A stretch of DNA of 64,000 nucleotides from Metabacillus schmidteae (GCF_903166545.1 NZ_CAESCH010000001.1:3104001-3168000); one strand, 5' to 3'; shown: positions 38,575 through 47,753, numbered from the stretch's first letter. Numbers and translations: made by a program. The notes: generated from the letters alone by a model not told the origin.

Positions 38575-40335
38575 TTACTTCCTATTTATCTCTCGAATTT
38601 TACTTACATCTACTTTTGGATTTCTTTCTTCATCTAAAAGACCATTAATCTCCTGTTGAACATCCGTTATTTGGGTATAGCAAAATCCACTAATGTACGG
38701 AGTATCTTTTATTGCCTGAGTAATCGATTCATAACGAGATAAAAACTCCTCTTCACTTTTCACCTGATTGCCATAGCCCCAACCTTTTTCCGAATTAAAT
38801 GCAATACCACCATACTCACTGACAATGATTGGTTGCCCCTGATAGGTATACCCTTTTGCCATAGCATGTTTATGTTTATTGAACGCAATATTGTTCTGAA
38901 CAACCTTTTCTTTATCTTGATAACGACTCTTGAACTCATCACCATATTCTATATAATCATGTAAGGTAATGATGTCTGACACTGTATGCTCCCAGCCATC
39001 GTTTACAATAACAGGTCTCATACTGTCAATAGCTTTTGTCAGGTGATAAATGCCCTCCGTAAATTGTTGTTGTTTTTTATCTGTAAAGATATTTTTCACA
39101 CCCCATGATTCATTAAATGGTGTCCATGTAATGATACTTGGATGATTATATTGTTGCTTAACAACTTCGATCCATTCCTCTGTGAAGTTTTGGATGGCCT
39201 CATCTGAAAATTCATATGTTGCAGCCATTTCTGACCATACAAGAAGTCCTTTTTTATCCGCCCAATAGAGGAATCGTTGGTCTTCCACCTTCATATGTTT
39301 TCTTACACCGTTAAAGCCCATTTCTAAGGTTTTATCTATGTCCTCAATAATGGCTTCCTCGGAAGGTGGTGTTAAGTGGGATTCTTTCCAATATCCCTGA
39401 TCTAAAATTAGTTTTTGATAAAGTGGTACATTGTTAAGTAATACATTTCCATTCTCTATTGAAATTTTTCTCATCCCAAAGTATGACGTAACTTGGTCAA
39501 TGAGGTCTCCGTTTTTATATAATGCAAATTCTACATCATATAAATGAGGTGATTGTGGACTCCAATGAACAACTCTCCAATGATGAAATTCACTAGCAAG
39601 ATTTGTCGACATTGTTAGATTAGGACGGTTTACAGTTTGATCAAATGACTTTATTTGCTGACCATCATAAGAGATCGAGGTTCTCAAAATTAATGGTGTA
39701 TCAATATTCCCTGAAACTTCATAAGAAAACTCAATAGATTCTGTATCAATATCTGGTGTCATCTTGACCGATTGAATATGTGCCTCATTTAAAAACTCAA
39801 GCCATACCGTTTGCCAAATCCCTGTTGTCTGAACATACCAGCATCCATAACTATGATCTAACCATCTTTGTTTTCCTCGCGGCTGAAAACAGCTTTGACT
39901 ATCTTCGTTTTTAACGACAATATATAATTCGTTTGTTTCTTCCAAGAAATCAGTGATATTGAAAGAAAATGCGATTTGTCCACCCTTTCGTTCACCAACA
40001 AAGTGGCCATTCACCCATAATTTTGTTATATAATCTGCTGCTTGGAAGTGAAGCACAATCTCCTTGTTTTCATACTTACTAGGGATTGTCACGCTTTTTT
40101 GATACCAAACATTAGGACAAAACCCTTCTTCACCTATACCGCTTGCTTTTGTTTCGTATGTAAAAGGTACATTGATTTTTTTGTCAAAATGATTAGCATC
40201 CTTATACCATTTTTCTCTCTCACCTTTATTCTCTTTATCAAATTTGAAATTCCATTCACCATTTAAGTTCTTCCATTCTGCTCGTTCAAATTGTGGTCGC
40301 GGGTATTCTTTTCTAGGTATGTTTATATTTGTCAT
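38575..40335 (-). CDS. GH2 glycosidase, beta-galactosidase-like (copy 1)
   Basis: 586 residues with the same three-domain GH2 layout as its neighbour. The acid/base is E409 in PFNESWGV and the nucleophile E507 in IVSEYGGIAF. Start set at 40335: AAGGAGA precedes this ATG, and the 19 extra residues of the longer frame look like untranslated leader. First gene of a two-gene glycosidase operon downstream of a cre candidate and of a palindromic operator shared with the GntR/LacI-type regulator gene. Confidence 0.88.
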   Translation of the reverse strand: MTNINIPRKEYPRPQFERAEWKNLNGEWNFKFDKENKGEREKWYKDANHFDKKINVPFTYETKASGIGEEGFCPNVWYQKSVTIPSKYENKEIVLHFQAADYITKLWVNGHFVGERKGGQIAFSFNITDFLEETNELYIVVKNEDSQSCFQPRGKQRWLDHSYGCWYVQTTGIWQTVWLEFLNEAHIQSVKMTPDIDTESIEFSYEVSGNIDTPLILRTSISYDGQQIKSFDQTVNRPNLTMSTNLASEFHHWRVVHWSPQSPHLYDVEFALYKNGDLIDQVTSYFGMRKISIENGNVLLNNVPLYQKLILDQGYWKESHLTPPSEEAIIEDIDKTLEMGFNGVRKHMKVEDQRFLYWADKKGLLVWSEMAATYEFSDEAIQNFTEEWIEVVKQQYNHPSIITWTPFNESWGVKNIFTDKKQQQFTEGIYHLTKAIDSMRPVIVNDGWEHTVSDIITLHDYIEYGDEFKSRYQDKEKVVQNNIAFNKHKHAMAKGYTYQGQPIIVSEYGGIAFNSEKGWGYGNQVKSEEEFLSRYESITQAIKDTPYISGFCYTQITDVQQEINGLLDEERNPKVDVSKIREINRK

Positions 40336-40456
40336 TCTAATTATCTCCTTTAATAAGATTCTAAAAAATGATCGAGTAAAGTCTTCAAGCACATGTTAAT
40401 GATGAATATCCTAGATTTTCACACTATAAAATGAACCGAGGATCAAAAGCTTTTAT

Positions 40457-40471
40457 TATAAACGCTTTCAT
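40457..40471 (-). promoter_or_regulatory. cre site candidate upstream of GH2 operon
   Basis: Minus-strand ATGAAAGCGTTTATA matches the CcpA consensus except at one position, about 120 bp before the first GH2 start codon. Confidence 0.6.
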
Positions 40472-40502
40472 AATTAATGTATTATATTAATTATCCTATT
40501 TG

Positions 40503-40520
40503 TATACTAAGGTTAGTATA
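40503..40520. promoter_or_regulatory. Palindromic operator, GH2 operon side
   Basis: TATACTAA-GG-TTAGTATA is a perfect 8-bp-arm palindrome. A close relative lies in front of the GntR/LacI-type regulator gene (41752-41770), making this a likely binding site of that regulator. Confidence 0.6.
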
Positions 40521-40573
40521 TAATATACTTTTAGAGTGTTTAACTTACTTTTATATAAATCTTATTACCCAAT

Positions 40574-40621
40574 GAAAAAACCCAAACATATGACTGATGA
40601 GGTCAATTGTTTGGTTTTTTC
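40574..40621 (-). terminator. Rho-independent terminator of regulator gene
   Basis: A-run, then CCCAAACA pairing with TGTTTGG (one bulged C), an inner TGAC/GTCA stem, and a T run. On the minus strand it ends the AraR-like gene 19 bp past its stop. Confidence 0.75.
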
Positions 40622-40639
40622 TATTTAGTATTTATTTGT

Positions 40640-41719
40640 CTAAAGAGGTTCTTCTTCGTTCACAATTACTTGAACAGGTACAAAAATTCTCTGCGGATTA
40701 TAGATACCTTCAATTTGTTCAACTAATAAGTCCACTGTTTTTTTACTACACTCATCAATATCCTGTTTGATAAAAGAAACACCAGCTAGACCTGGAGGGT
40801 CAAAGGATAATAATTCTATGTCTCGTAAGGTTTCTTTCTTAATTGAGGTTATTGCTAAGTAAGTATATCTTGCTAACTCTACATTCATTGTAAACACAGC
40901 TGTTATTTCAGGCTTGCTTACTAGAAATTCTTTAATATACGTTGGAGTTTTACTTCGGGAAATATCATTGAAGTTTAATGTTAACCATAGGTTTTTATCA
41001 ATTGTCGTTCCTCGTTTTAAAAAAGCATTCTCGAATCCTGCCGCCCTCTCTTCTGTTACTGTGTTTGTGAAAATGGGAGAAATAAGGCCTATTTTTTCAT
41101 GTCCTTTAGTCAAAAGATACGAAATGGCATCAGAAGTACCGACATCATTTTCGGAGGTTACGCTATAGGTTGAGATATTTTTCATATACCTATCGATTAA
41201 AACCATTGGGTATTTATCCAATGTAAGTCTAAGAACCGCCTCATTGTATGATGCTTTTTCTGTAGGAAAAATGATCATGCCCTCAATATTCATTTTTCTA
41301 TACATCTCAATTGCGTCTGCTTCTTCAAACTGAGACTCTCTTGTTATCTTAATAATTAAATGATAGCCATTTTTTGAGACATATTTTTCAATATAATTAA
41401 CAAACTCCTGCTCAATCTTCGTTTTCATACTAGGCAGAATTAAAGCAATTATTCCTTTTGAAGTTTTTGAATGACTAATTGATTTTGTAAGTTTACTTTC
41501 ACAAACAAAGGTACCTTTACCCTTGATTCTTTCAACTATACCTTCCTCTGCAAGACCAGCGAGTGCATTTTTAGTTGTGATCTGACTAACATGAAATTCC
41601 TCAGTCAATTCTTTTTCTGACGGAACCCTGTCGCCTACTCGTAACTTCCCAGATTGTATTTGCTCAATAATATTATTTTTTATTTGCTGATAAAGTGGCT
41701 CGTTTTTAATGTCACTCAC
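40640..41719 (-). CDS. GntR/LacI-chimeric regulator, AraR-like
   Basis: 359 residues: an N-terminal GntR winged helix (about 1-70, with PSEKELTEEFHVSQITTKNAL) joined to a LacI/GalR-type effector domain (about 82-355). This architecture and length are those of B. subtilis AraR. It is upstream of the GH2 operon on the same strand and is followed by its own terminator. Two near-identical palindromes, before it and before the GH2 genes, suggest it represses both. Since they differ from the classical AraR box, its effector may not be arabinose. Confidence 0.88.
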   Translation of the reverse strand: MSDIKNEPLYQQIKNNIIEQIQSGKLRVGDRVPSEKELTEEFHVSQITTKNALAGLAEEGIVERIKGKGTFVCESKLTKSISHSKTSKGIIALILPSMKTKIEQEFVNYIEKYVSKNGYHLIIKITRESQFEEADAIEMYRKMNIEGMIIFPTEKASYNEAVLRLTLDKYPMVLIDRYMKNISTYSVTSENDVGTSDAISYLLTKGHEKIGLISPIFTNTVTEERAAGFENAFLKRGTTIDKNLWLTLNFNDISRSKTPTYIKEFLVSKPEITAVFTMNVELARYTYLAITSIKKETLRDIELLSFDPPGLAGVSFIKQDIDECSKKTVDLLVEQIEGIYNPQRIFVPVQVIVNEEEPL

Positions 41720-41751
41720 CCTTAGAGTATATTATTCTAACTTATACTAAT

Positions 41752-41770
41752 TATACTAAGTGTTAATATA
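41752..41770. promoter_or_regulatory. Palindromic operator upstream of AraR-like gene
   Basis: TATACTAA-GTG-TTAATATA is an 8-bp-arm palindrome with one mismatch, preceded by another TATACTAA (41743-41750). Same arms as the site at 40503-40520. It lies about 33 bp upstream of the regulator start. Confidence 0.55.
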
Positions 41771-41968
41771 CAATACTACAAATTGCTTTTAAAAAATCAT
41801 CGTGAACAATTGTTTTTCTTCAATACTAGTAAAGCAATTCCCTGTATGGAAATGCTTCGTTAAATTTATAACTCAACAAAAAAATAATAAAAATTAATAA
41901 ATATTTATTGTTAATCAATAAACTATGTGGTAAATTTATATCGAAAATAACTTAGCGAGGTGCTTTTT

Positions 41969-42445
41969 ATGAAAATAGGTTCAACACTCTTTTTAAAGTT
42001 AGCGGTTTTTCTTATGGGAACTCCGGTTCTTGGTTTCGGTACATTTGGGTTCATTTGGTTAGCTAAAAATCCTGCAAACCCGGATTATGCCCATATTCTC
42101 TATCCCATTGTTATAGGGGTGTATGTAGCTGTGATACCATTCTTCATTGCTTTGTTCCAGGCTTTTAAGCTTTTAAGCTATATTGACAAAAACCAGGCTT
42201 TTTCTGAGTTGTCTGTTAAAGCTCTAAGGGTAATCAAGTTCTGTGCAGTGACAATCAGTGGTCTTTTTGTCGTGATCTTACCTTTTATTTTCTTCGTTGC
42301 TGAGATGGACGATGCGCCAGGACTTGTCATCATTGGGATGGTTCCGATCTTCGCTTCCTTGGTCATCGCGGTATTCGCTGCTGTTCTTCAAAAACTTTTA
42401 CAAGAAGCGATTAATATAAAATCTGAAAATGATTTAACGGTCTGA
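41969..42445 (+). CDS. DUF2975 membrane protein (YoaS-like)
   Basis: 158 residues with four membrane helices, matching DUF2975. Start set at 41969, with GAGGTG upstream; an in-frame GTG at 41960 is less likely. It is followed after 10 bp by a small Cro/C1-type regulator, the same gene pair as yoaS-yozG of B. subtilis, so the two probably form one unit. Function of the pair is unknown. Confidence 0.85.
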   Translation: MKIGSTLFLKLAVFLMGTPVLGFGTFGFIWLAKNPANPDYAHILYPIVIGVYVAVIPFFIALFQAFKLLSYIDKNQAFSELSVKALRVIKFCAVTISGLFVVILPFIFFVAEMDDAPGLVIIGMVPIFASLVIAVFAAVLQKLLQEAINIKSENDLTV

Positions 42446-42455
42446 GGTGAAAACA

Positions 42456-42680
42456 ATGGCGATTATTATAAATGTTGATGTGATGTTGGCAAAACGGAAA
42501 ATGAGTGTCACAGAACTTTCAGAAAAGGTTGGAATCACGATGGCGAATCTTTCTATTTTGAAAAATGGAAAGGCAAAAGCGATTAGGCTTTCTACTTTAG
42601 AGGCAATTTGTAAAGCTTTAAACTGTCAGCCCGGTGATATTTTAGAATACAAAAGAGACGAAGAAACAGATCGTTCATAA
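42456..42680 (+). CDS. Small Cro/C1-type HTH regulator (YozG-like)
   Basis: 74 residues that are nearly all one XRE helix-turn-helix domain (MSVTELSEKVGITMANLSIL, then LEAICKALNCQPGDILEY). Start set at 42456 with GAGGTG just upstream. Partner of the DUF2975 protein; probably regulates its own small operon. Confidence 0.88.
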   Translation: MAIIINVDVMLAKRKMSVTELSEKVGITMANLSILKNGKAKAIRLSTLEAICKALNCQPGDILEYKRDEETDRS

Positions 42681-42694
42681 AGTTAAACGAATAT

Positions 42695-42723
42695 GCCGAG
42701 AATTGTATAATCTTCGGCTTTTT
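42695..42723 (+). terminator. Rho-independent terminator of DUF2975-HTH operon
   Basis: GCCGAG pairs with CTTCGGC around an AT-rich loop (two mismatched bases inside), followed by TTTTT. Confidence 0.7.
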
Positions 42724-42910
42724 ATATTATCTACACCCCTGCTTACGAAAAGTATGGATGAAGTAAATAAAAATATTGAATACCCTCCCCTCTTTTCAGC
42801 TTGGAATTCACTTAGCTTATTTTAAATAAACATTAAATGTTGGTTTTCATAACGAAATACAAATATAATGTTATTGTAACGACATGTTGATAATAAAAGG
42901 TGGAGTTTTC

Positions 42911-43393
42911 ATGGAATTTGTGTGGTGGGGATTAACGATCGTCTTGTTTATCCTTAGTTTTGTGGGGATTATATACCCTATTATCCCTTCTATTGTTGCC
43001 ATTTGGGGCGGCTTTTTAGTTTATCAATTTCTCATTAATTCTGATGGATTGTCCTTATGGTTTTGGGTTAGTATGGTGGTATTAAGTGCTGTGCTTATCG
43101 CAGCAGATCTGATTGCAAACAGTTATTTTGTTAAAAAATATGGTGGTTCTAAAACTTCAGAGACTGTTGCAGCGATAGCGACTATTGTTGGTTCGTTCAT
43201 ATTGCCTCCTTTTGGAATCATCCTTGTCCCGTTCATAGCCGTGCTTGTAACCGAAATGATTGTTCATAAAGATGCAATAAAGGCAACAAAAGTTGGATTT
43301 GCTACTGTTATTGGATTCTTGGGTGGCAGTATTGCCAAAGTATTGATTCAATTATTAATGATCGGCTGGTTTGTTTTGGCTGTTATTTTTTAA
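42911..43393 (+). CDS. DUF456 membrane protein
   Basis: 160 residues with four to five membrane helices and the Gly-rich GGSKTSETVAAIATIVGSFI and FLGGSIAKVL segments of DUF456. Start set at 42911, where AAAGGTGG precedes ATG. A single-gene unit with its own terminator. No known biochemical function. Confidence 0.87.
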   Translation: MEFVWWGLTIVLFILSFVGIIYPIIPSIVAIWGGFLVYQFLINSDGLSLWFWVSMVVLSAVLIAADLIANSYFVKKYGGSKTSETVAAIATIVGSFILPPFGIILVPFIAVLVTEMIVHKDAIKATKVGFATVIGFLGGSIAKVLIQLLMIGWFVLAVIF

Positions 43394-43413
43394 ACCTTCT
43401 GAATCATGTAAAA

Positions 43414-43456
43414 AGAAAAGGACGATACTCTTAAAGAGGGTTTCGTCCTTTTTCTT
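43414..43456 (+). terminator. Rho-independent terminator after DUF456 gene
   Basis: AAAAGGACGA pairs with TCGTCCTTTT, with an additional inner CTCTT/GAGGG pairing, followed by a T-rich tail. Usable in both directions. Confidence 0.85.
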
Positions 43457-43564
43457 TCTATGCTATTCTAAATATAAAAATTTGTATGACAAACATATCA
43501 AATCATGTAACATAATAGTTCTTTTTACTCCGTAAAGTGGTAGTCTTTTTTCCTTAATTTTACA

Positions 43565-43579
43565 TTGTAAGCGTTATCT
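43565..43579 (+). promoter_or_regulatory. Weak cre-like site upstream of carbonic anhydrase
   Basis: TTGTAAGCGTTATCT misses only the last base of the CcpA consensus. It overlaps an inverted repeat TTATC...GATAA (43575-43589). Function uncertain because the gene is not a catabolic one. Confidence 0.35.
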
Positions 43580-43664
43580 GGAAGATAATGTTTTGTCTTC
43601 ATTTTATTTTTAGTATTTCATTTAATATGAATACTAAAAAGTAGAAAAGGGAGGCATATGAAGC

Positions 43665-44483
43665 ATGAAGAAGAAATTCGTATATCCGTTTTTAGCTGTT
43701 TCTTTCATCTTTACATTAGTAGCTTGCTCGGAGAACACCAAAGAAGCAACTAATACAAATGAAAGTAAAGGAAAAGAGAATCACAGTACACAGACTGCTC
43801 ATTGGTCCTATAATGGGGAAACAGGTCCGGAACACTGGGGAGAATTGGACCAAGCAAACTCCATGTGTGTTAACGGAAGTGAACAATCTCCAATTAACAT
43901 TGAATTCTCACAAGTAAAAACCGAGAAAAAAACCGGAAACATTCAGATCCAATATGAGACCACACCTTTTACACTTGTAAACAACGGTCATACCGTGCAG
44001 GCTAATGCCACAACAGATAGCAACAGTTTATTAGTCGAAGGAAATACATACAAACTTGTTCAATTACATTTCCATACTCCTAGTGAACATCAATTTAATG
44101 GTCATAATCTTGATATGGAGCTCCACCTTGTACATAAAGACGAGAATGGAAACATCGCAGTCCTTGGAATGATGATACAAGAAGGAAAAGAAAATGAAAA
44201 ACTTGCACCTATTTGGGATGTACTACCAAAGGAAGAAACAGGAGAAGATATTGCGGTAAAAGAACCGATCGATTTACAAGGTTTACTTCCACAAGATCAA
44301 ACATCTTTCCATTATAATGGATCGTTAACAACACCTCCTTGTACAGAAGAAGTGAAATGGGTCATATTTGAGCAGCCGATTCAAATGTCGAAAGAACAAG
44401 TTCAAGCATTTCAGCAACTTTTTCCCGACAACCATCGTCCTGTCCAATCTTTAAATGATCGTGAATTATATGAAATTAATTAA
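43665..44483 (+). CDS. Alpha-class carbonic anhydrase lipoprotein
   Basis: 272 residues: a lipoprotein signal (LVAC, Cys21), a polar linker to about 44, then an alpha-carbonic anhydrase domain (HWSYNGETGPEHWGEL onward). Zinc ligands H135, H137 (LHFHTPSEH) and H154 (ELHLVH) are present, as are SLTTPPCTE near the C-terminus. It would interconvert CO2 and bicarbonate on the outer face of the membrane. Single-gene unit with GGGAGG site and a strong terminator. Confidence 0.92.
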   Translation: MKKKFVYPFLAVSFIFTLVACSENTKEATNTNESKGKENHSTQTAHWSYNGETGPEHWGELDQANSMCVNGSEQSPINIEFSQVKTEKKTGNIQIQYETTPFTLVNNGHTVQANATTDSNSLLVEGNTYKLVQLHFHTPSEHQFNGHNLDMELHLVHKDENGNIAVLGMMIQEGKENEKLAPIWDVLPKEETGEDIAVKEPIDLQGLLPQDQTSFHYNGSLTTPPCTEEVKWVIFEQPIQMSKEQVQAFQQLFPDNHRPVQSLNDRELYEIN

Positions 44484-44503
44484 CGAATGATTTTATATAA
44501 ATG

Positions 44504-44539
44504 ATGACCACTTAAGAAAAAGTTAAGTGGTCATTTTTT
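44504..44539 (+). terminator. Rho-independent terminator after carbonic anhydrase
   Basis: A 12-bp perfect stem (44504-44515 with 44523-44534), 7-nt loop, and TTTTT tail. Confidence 0.9.
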
Positions 44540-44685
44540 AACTGCTTCTACATTTAGTACACTTTTTAACAAATCTTTTTTTAGAGTTCGTTTGCTATTT
44601 TTAGTGAGGCGCTGAGTTGCATATAAAATCTTTTATATAGCATATATTTTCGAATTGCCAATAGTTTCCCAGTTACTGTTTACAT

Positions 44686-46460
44686 TTAGATTTGATATTG
44701 CCTTAACATGTCATCGAGTTCTTTATTCATGACATTTAATTGCTCAGCAGATTTAGCTACCTGTCCTATAGCATTGTTATGTTCGTCTATTGAAGAACTA
44801 ATTTCCTCAACAGATGCAGAAGTCTGTTCAGAAACACCTGATGAACTTTGAATTCCATCTCCTATCAGCAAAGTTTGATTCGTAATATTTACAATTTCAT
44901 CATTTAAAATACCTAGTGCTGAGATCGTCTCAATAATTGATTGTGATAACAGATTAAATTTATATTGGGTTTCCAATACGTCATCATTTAATTTATTGGA
45001 TGTGATCATGGTTTGTTCGACAATTTCTACCGTATTACTTGTTTCAGCTGCAATAGTTGACACTACTCCTCGAACTTGATAAGTTGCTTCCTTAGATTGT
45101 TCAGCAAGCTTTCTTATTTCATTTGCTACTACAGAAAAGCCTTTTCCATGCTCCCCAGCCCTAGCTGCTTCAATACTAGCATTTAATGCGAGTAAATTTG
45201 TTTCGGCTGCAATGTTTTCAATCGTCTGCATAAATGGTGAATTTCCTGACTCTTATCATATAGACTTTTTACACTTGTATTTATTTTCTCCGACGCTTCT
45301 AGAGAAGCTGCATTAGATTGTCTCAATGAAGAAACAATTTCATTTCCCTCGTTTGATAATTTTTCAGATTTCCCCGTAACTTCTTTTATAATATTACTTT
45401 GTTGATTCATTGAATCAATTGATTGAGTCAATGTTTCTACACTTTGATTAATGTTTTCTAGATCACTAGCTTGTTCCTGAGTTCCTAACGAAATTTCCGA
45501 GATAGCTGTTCCAATCTCTTCGCTGCTTGCTAGAGTTTGTTCTGATACTGCAGATAGCTCTGTTGCTGAATCAAGTAGATGTGAACTTGTACTTTTTACA
45601 CTTTGGACTAATTCAAGAAGCTGATACGACATTTTATTATATGCACCTGCTAGTTGACCAATTTCATCTCTTGATTCTGATAGATTTGTAGCCTTTATCT
45701 TTCCATCAGCAATATTTATCGATGATATTGCGACTTCTTTCAATAAAGATATTTTTTTTCTTATCGCCACGTAAAATATTGATATACTTATTATGATAAT
45801 AGCTAAAGTGCCCCATAAAATAATAAATTTAACAACTTCTAACCCTTCATAAAACTCATCTTCATATACAGTTAGACCAACGTACCAATCCCATGGCTCA
45901 AAATGTTCCATATAAGAGATTTTTTCCCTTATCTCACCTGTTTCATCATTTTTATCATCAAAATATACATACCGGTCTTCTATAGTAGAAGCTAGTGAAC
46001 CTTTAACCATTTTTTCACGGTTTGTCGTGTCCTCCGGAATATCCCCTACAGGATTACTAGGATGAACTTGTGAGGAAAAGTTTGCATCATAGCCGAGGAT
46101 ATATCCTTCACCTTTATATAAAAAATGGGATTTTTTGTAATCATGTTCCCCATTCTTCAGTTTTGGTCCACTTAAAAGCACCCTTGCTTCCTCTTTACCT
46201 TCTTCTATAGTTAATTGTCCACTTTCCACTTGGTTATTTATTGATTCTAATGTAGCCAGCGAACTATTCACAATGTGATAAAGCTCTTGTTTACCAGCTT
46301 TCGTTAATTGATTTTTCGCTATAAAATAACTAGTTAACCCCATTGTTGTTACTGAAAACACAATGATAATAGTAAGTAATACCATCATCTTAATTGATAT
46401 ACTGTGCCAGTTGACCTTGAATTTTCTCTTCAAATTTAGTTCCCCCATAAGTTTTCTCAT
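44686..46460 (-). pseudogene. Methyl-accepting chemotaxis protein, frameshifted
   Basis: The 5' part (45183-46460) encodes a membrane helix, an extracellular sCache-type sensor, a second helix, HAMP and the first half of the signalling domain. The second half, including the conserved hairpin tip region ([20 protein letters not shown]), continues in another frame (44686-45231). One extra T in the TTTA run at about 45234-45237 would restore a single protein of about 590 residues. It is either a recent frameshift or a sequencing error in a short T run. Translation may start at a TTG behind GGGGGA (about 46436) rather than the ATG at 46460. Confidence 0.85.
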
Positions 46461-46692
46461 TGTATATATCGACCATTTTTTAAAAAATTAAGGTGTTTTT
46501 GACTTTATATAATAAAAATTTTTCTCAAATATAAATAAGAAAAGAAAGGGGAAACTTAGTTATAGGAATCGCTTTAAATCCGATTATAAAATAGTGAATT
46601 TACATGTTTATAGTTACCTCCATAAAGTTACACTTTACTTTAATTAAACATGTGTTATTAACTTCTTACTTAATGAATCACAAGTAAAACAT

Positions 46693-46721
46693 TTGACAAA
46701 AAATTCTATTTATGCTATAAT
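46693..46721 (+). promoter_or_regulatory. Consensus sigma-A promoter for methyltransferase
   Basis: TTGACA (46693-46698) and TATAAT (46716-46721) are separated by exactly 17 bp, a perfect consensus promoter. Transcription would start near 46728. Confidence 0.85.
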
Positions 46722-46746
46722 TTACATTTACTATTCTGTATATTAT

Positions 46747-46782
46747 AATGAGATTCTCCTGGCCAGGGGAATCTCATTTTTT
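46747..46782 (+). terminator. Strong intrinsic terminator in methyltransferase 5' leader
   Basis: A 14-bp stem (46747-46760 with 46765-46778, one G-U pair), GGCC tetraloop and six T, lying between the promoter and the gene. An 18-codon frame opens at 46748 within the 5' arm and stops over the methyltransferase ATG (ATGA overlap), though it has no clear ribosome site. Confidence 0.8.
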
Positions 46783-46800
46783 GTATGGGAGGAAAATGGA

Positions 46801-47715
46801 ATGAAACATAATAAGTCCAGTATAACTTCCTTGGTATCGGCTTTCAGTCGTGCATATCACAGTAGATTTGACACACCAAAAATTTTTGATGATTTTATTG
46901 CAGACAAATTAATTTCCGAAGAAGAATTATCAATGATTAGCAAGAACATGATTAACGGTATAAATTTTTTCAACAAAGATATTGGGCAAAGATTTAAAGA
47001 TGACCCAAAGGAAATTTTAAAATGGATTATACAAGTCCAGCTTTCCCCTACACCCTTAGCACGTTCTGCCTATTGTGAAAAGGTATTGCTTAATGAAATG
47101 AAGTTAGGAGTACAACAATATGTCATTCTCGGAGCTGGCTTAGATACTTTCTGCTTCCGACATCCAGAATTGGAAAACAGCTTAGAAATATTTGAAATTG
47201 ATTATCCAACTACCCAAGAATTTAAAAAGAAAAAGATAGAAAAGGAGAAATTAAATATCCCTACCAATCTTCATTTTGTTTCTAAGGATTTCACAACTCC
47301 GTTTTCTTTTCAAGAATTAATAGATGAAGGATTCAAGTACAAAAAAACTTTTTTTAGTCTTCTAGGGGTTTCTTATTATTTAACTAAAGAGGAAAATGCG
47401 AGCTTGATACAACATTTATTTAATAACGTCCCAACAGGCAGCTCAATTGTTTTTGATTATGCAGACGAAAAACTCTTTAAAGAAAAAGGGATGTCTAATA
47501 GAGTTGAGAATATGGTAAAAATGGCCTCTGCAGGTGGAGAACCAATGAAATCAAGTTTCACTTATCATGAAATTGAGAATTTGTTAGAAAAATCAGGTTT
47601 ACTAATATATGAACATTTATCACCAACATTAATAAATGAGCATTTTTTCAGAAATAGAACGGATTATTTATCTTCATTCGAGACCATTCATTTTATCCAT
47701 GCTGTTAAGAAATAA
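46801..47715 (+). CDS. Class I SAM-dependent methyltransferase (leucine carboxyl methyltransferase-like)
   Basis: 304 residues of the TIGR00027-type family. The SAM-binding GAGLDTFCFR is at 111-120 and the acidic EIDYP at 132-136. Start set at 46801 behind GGGAGG; the in-frame extension upstream crosses the promoter and terminator. The methyl acceptor is unknown; related proteins are annotated as O-methyltransferases. Expression appears to depend on read-through of the leader terminator, which would suit an inducible gene. Confidence 0.85.
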   Translation: MKHNKSSITSLVSAFSRAYHSRFDTPKIFDDFIADKLISEEELSMISKNMINGINFFNKDIGQRFKDDPKEILKWIIQVQLSPTPLARSAYCEKVLLNEMKLGVQQYVILGAGLDTFCFRHPELENSLEIFEIDYPTTQEFKKKKIEKEKLNIPTNLHFVSKDFTTPFSFQELIDEGFKYKKTFFSLLGVSYYLTKEENASLIQHLFNNVPTGSSIVFDYADEKLFKEKGMSNRVENMVKMASAGGEPMKSSFTYHEIENLLEKSGLLIYEHLSPTLINEHFFRNRTDYLSSFETIHFIHAVKK

Positions 47716-47723
47716 TACTCAAC

Positions 47724-47752
47724 AAAGCCTCTTAGTAAAATTAAGAGGCTTT
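47724..47752 (+). terminator. Bidirectional terminator
   Basis: AAAGCCTCTTA (47724-47734) and TAAGAGGCTTT (47742-47752) form an 11-bp perfect stem between convergent genes. Confidence 0.8.
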
Positions 47753-47753
47753 C

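Noticed and set aside
46693..46800. Longer N-terminus for the methyltransferase
   Set aside because: It would translate through the promoter and terminator hairpin; the ATG at 46801 has a proper ribosome site and matches the family start.
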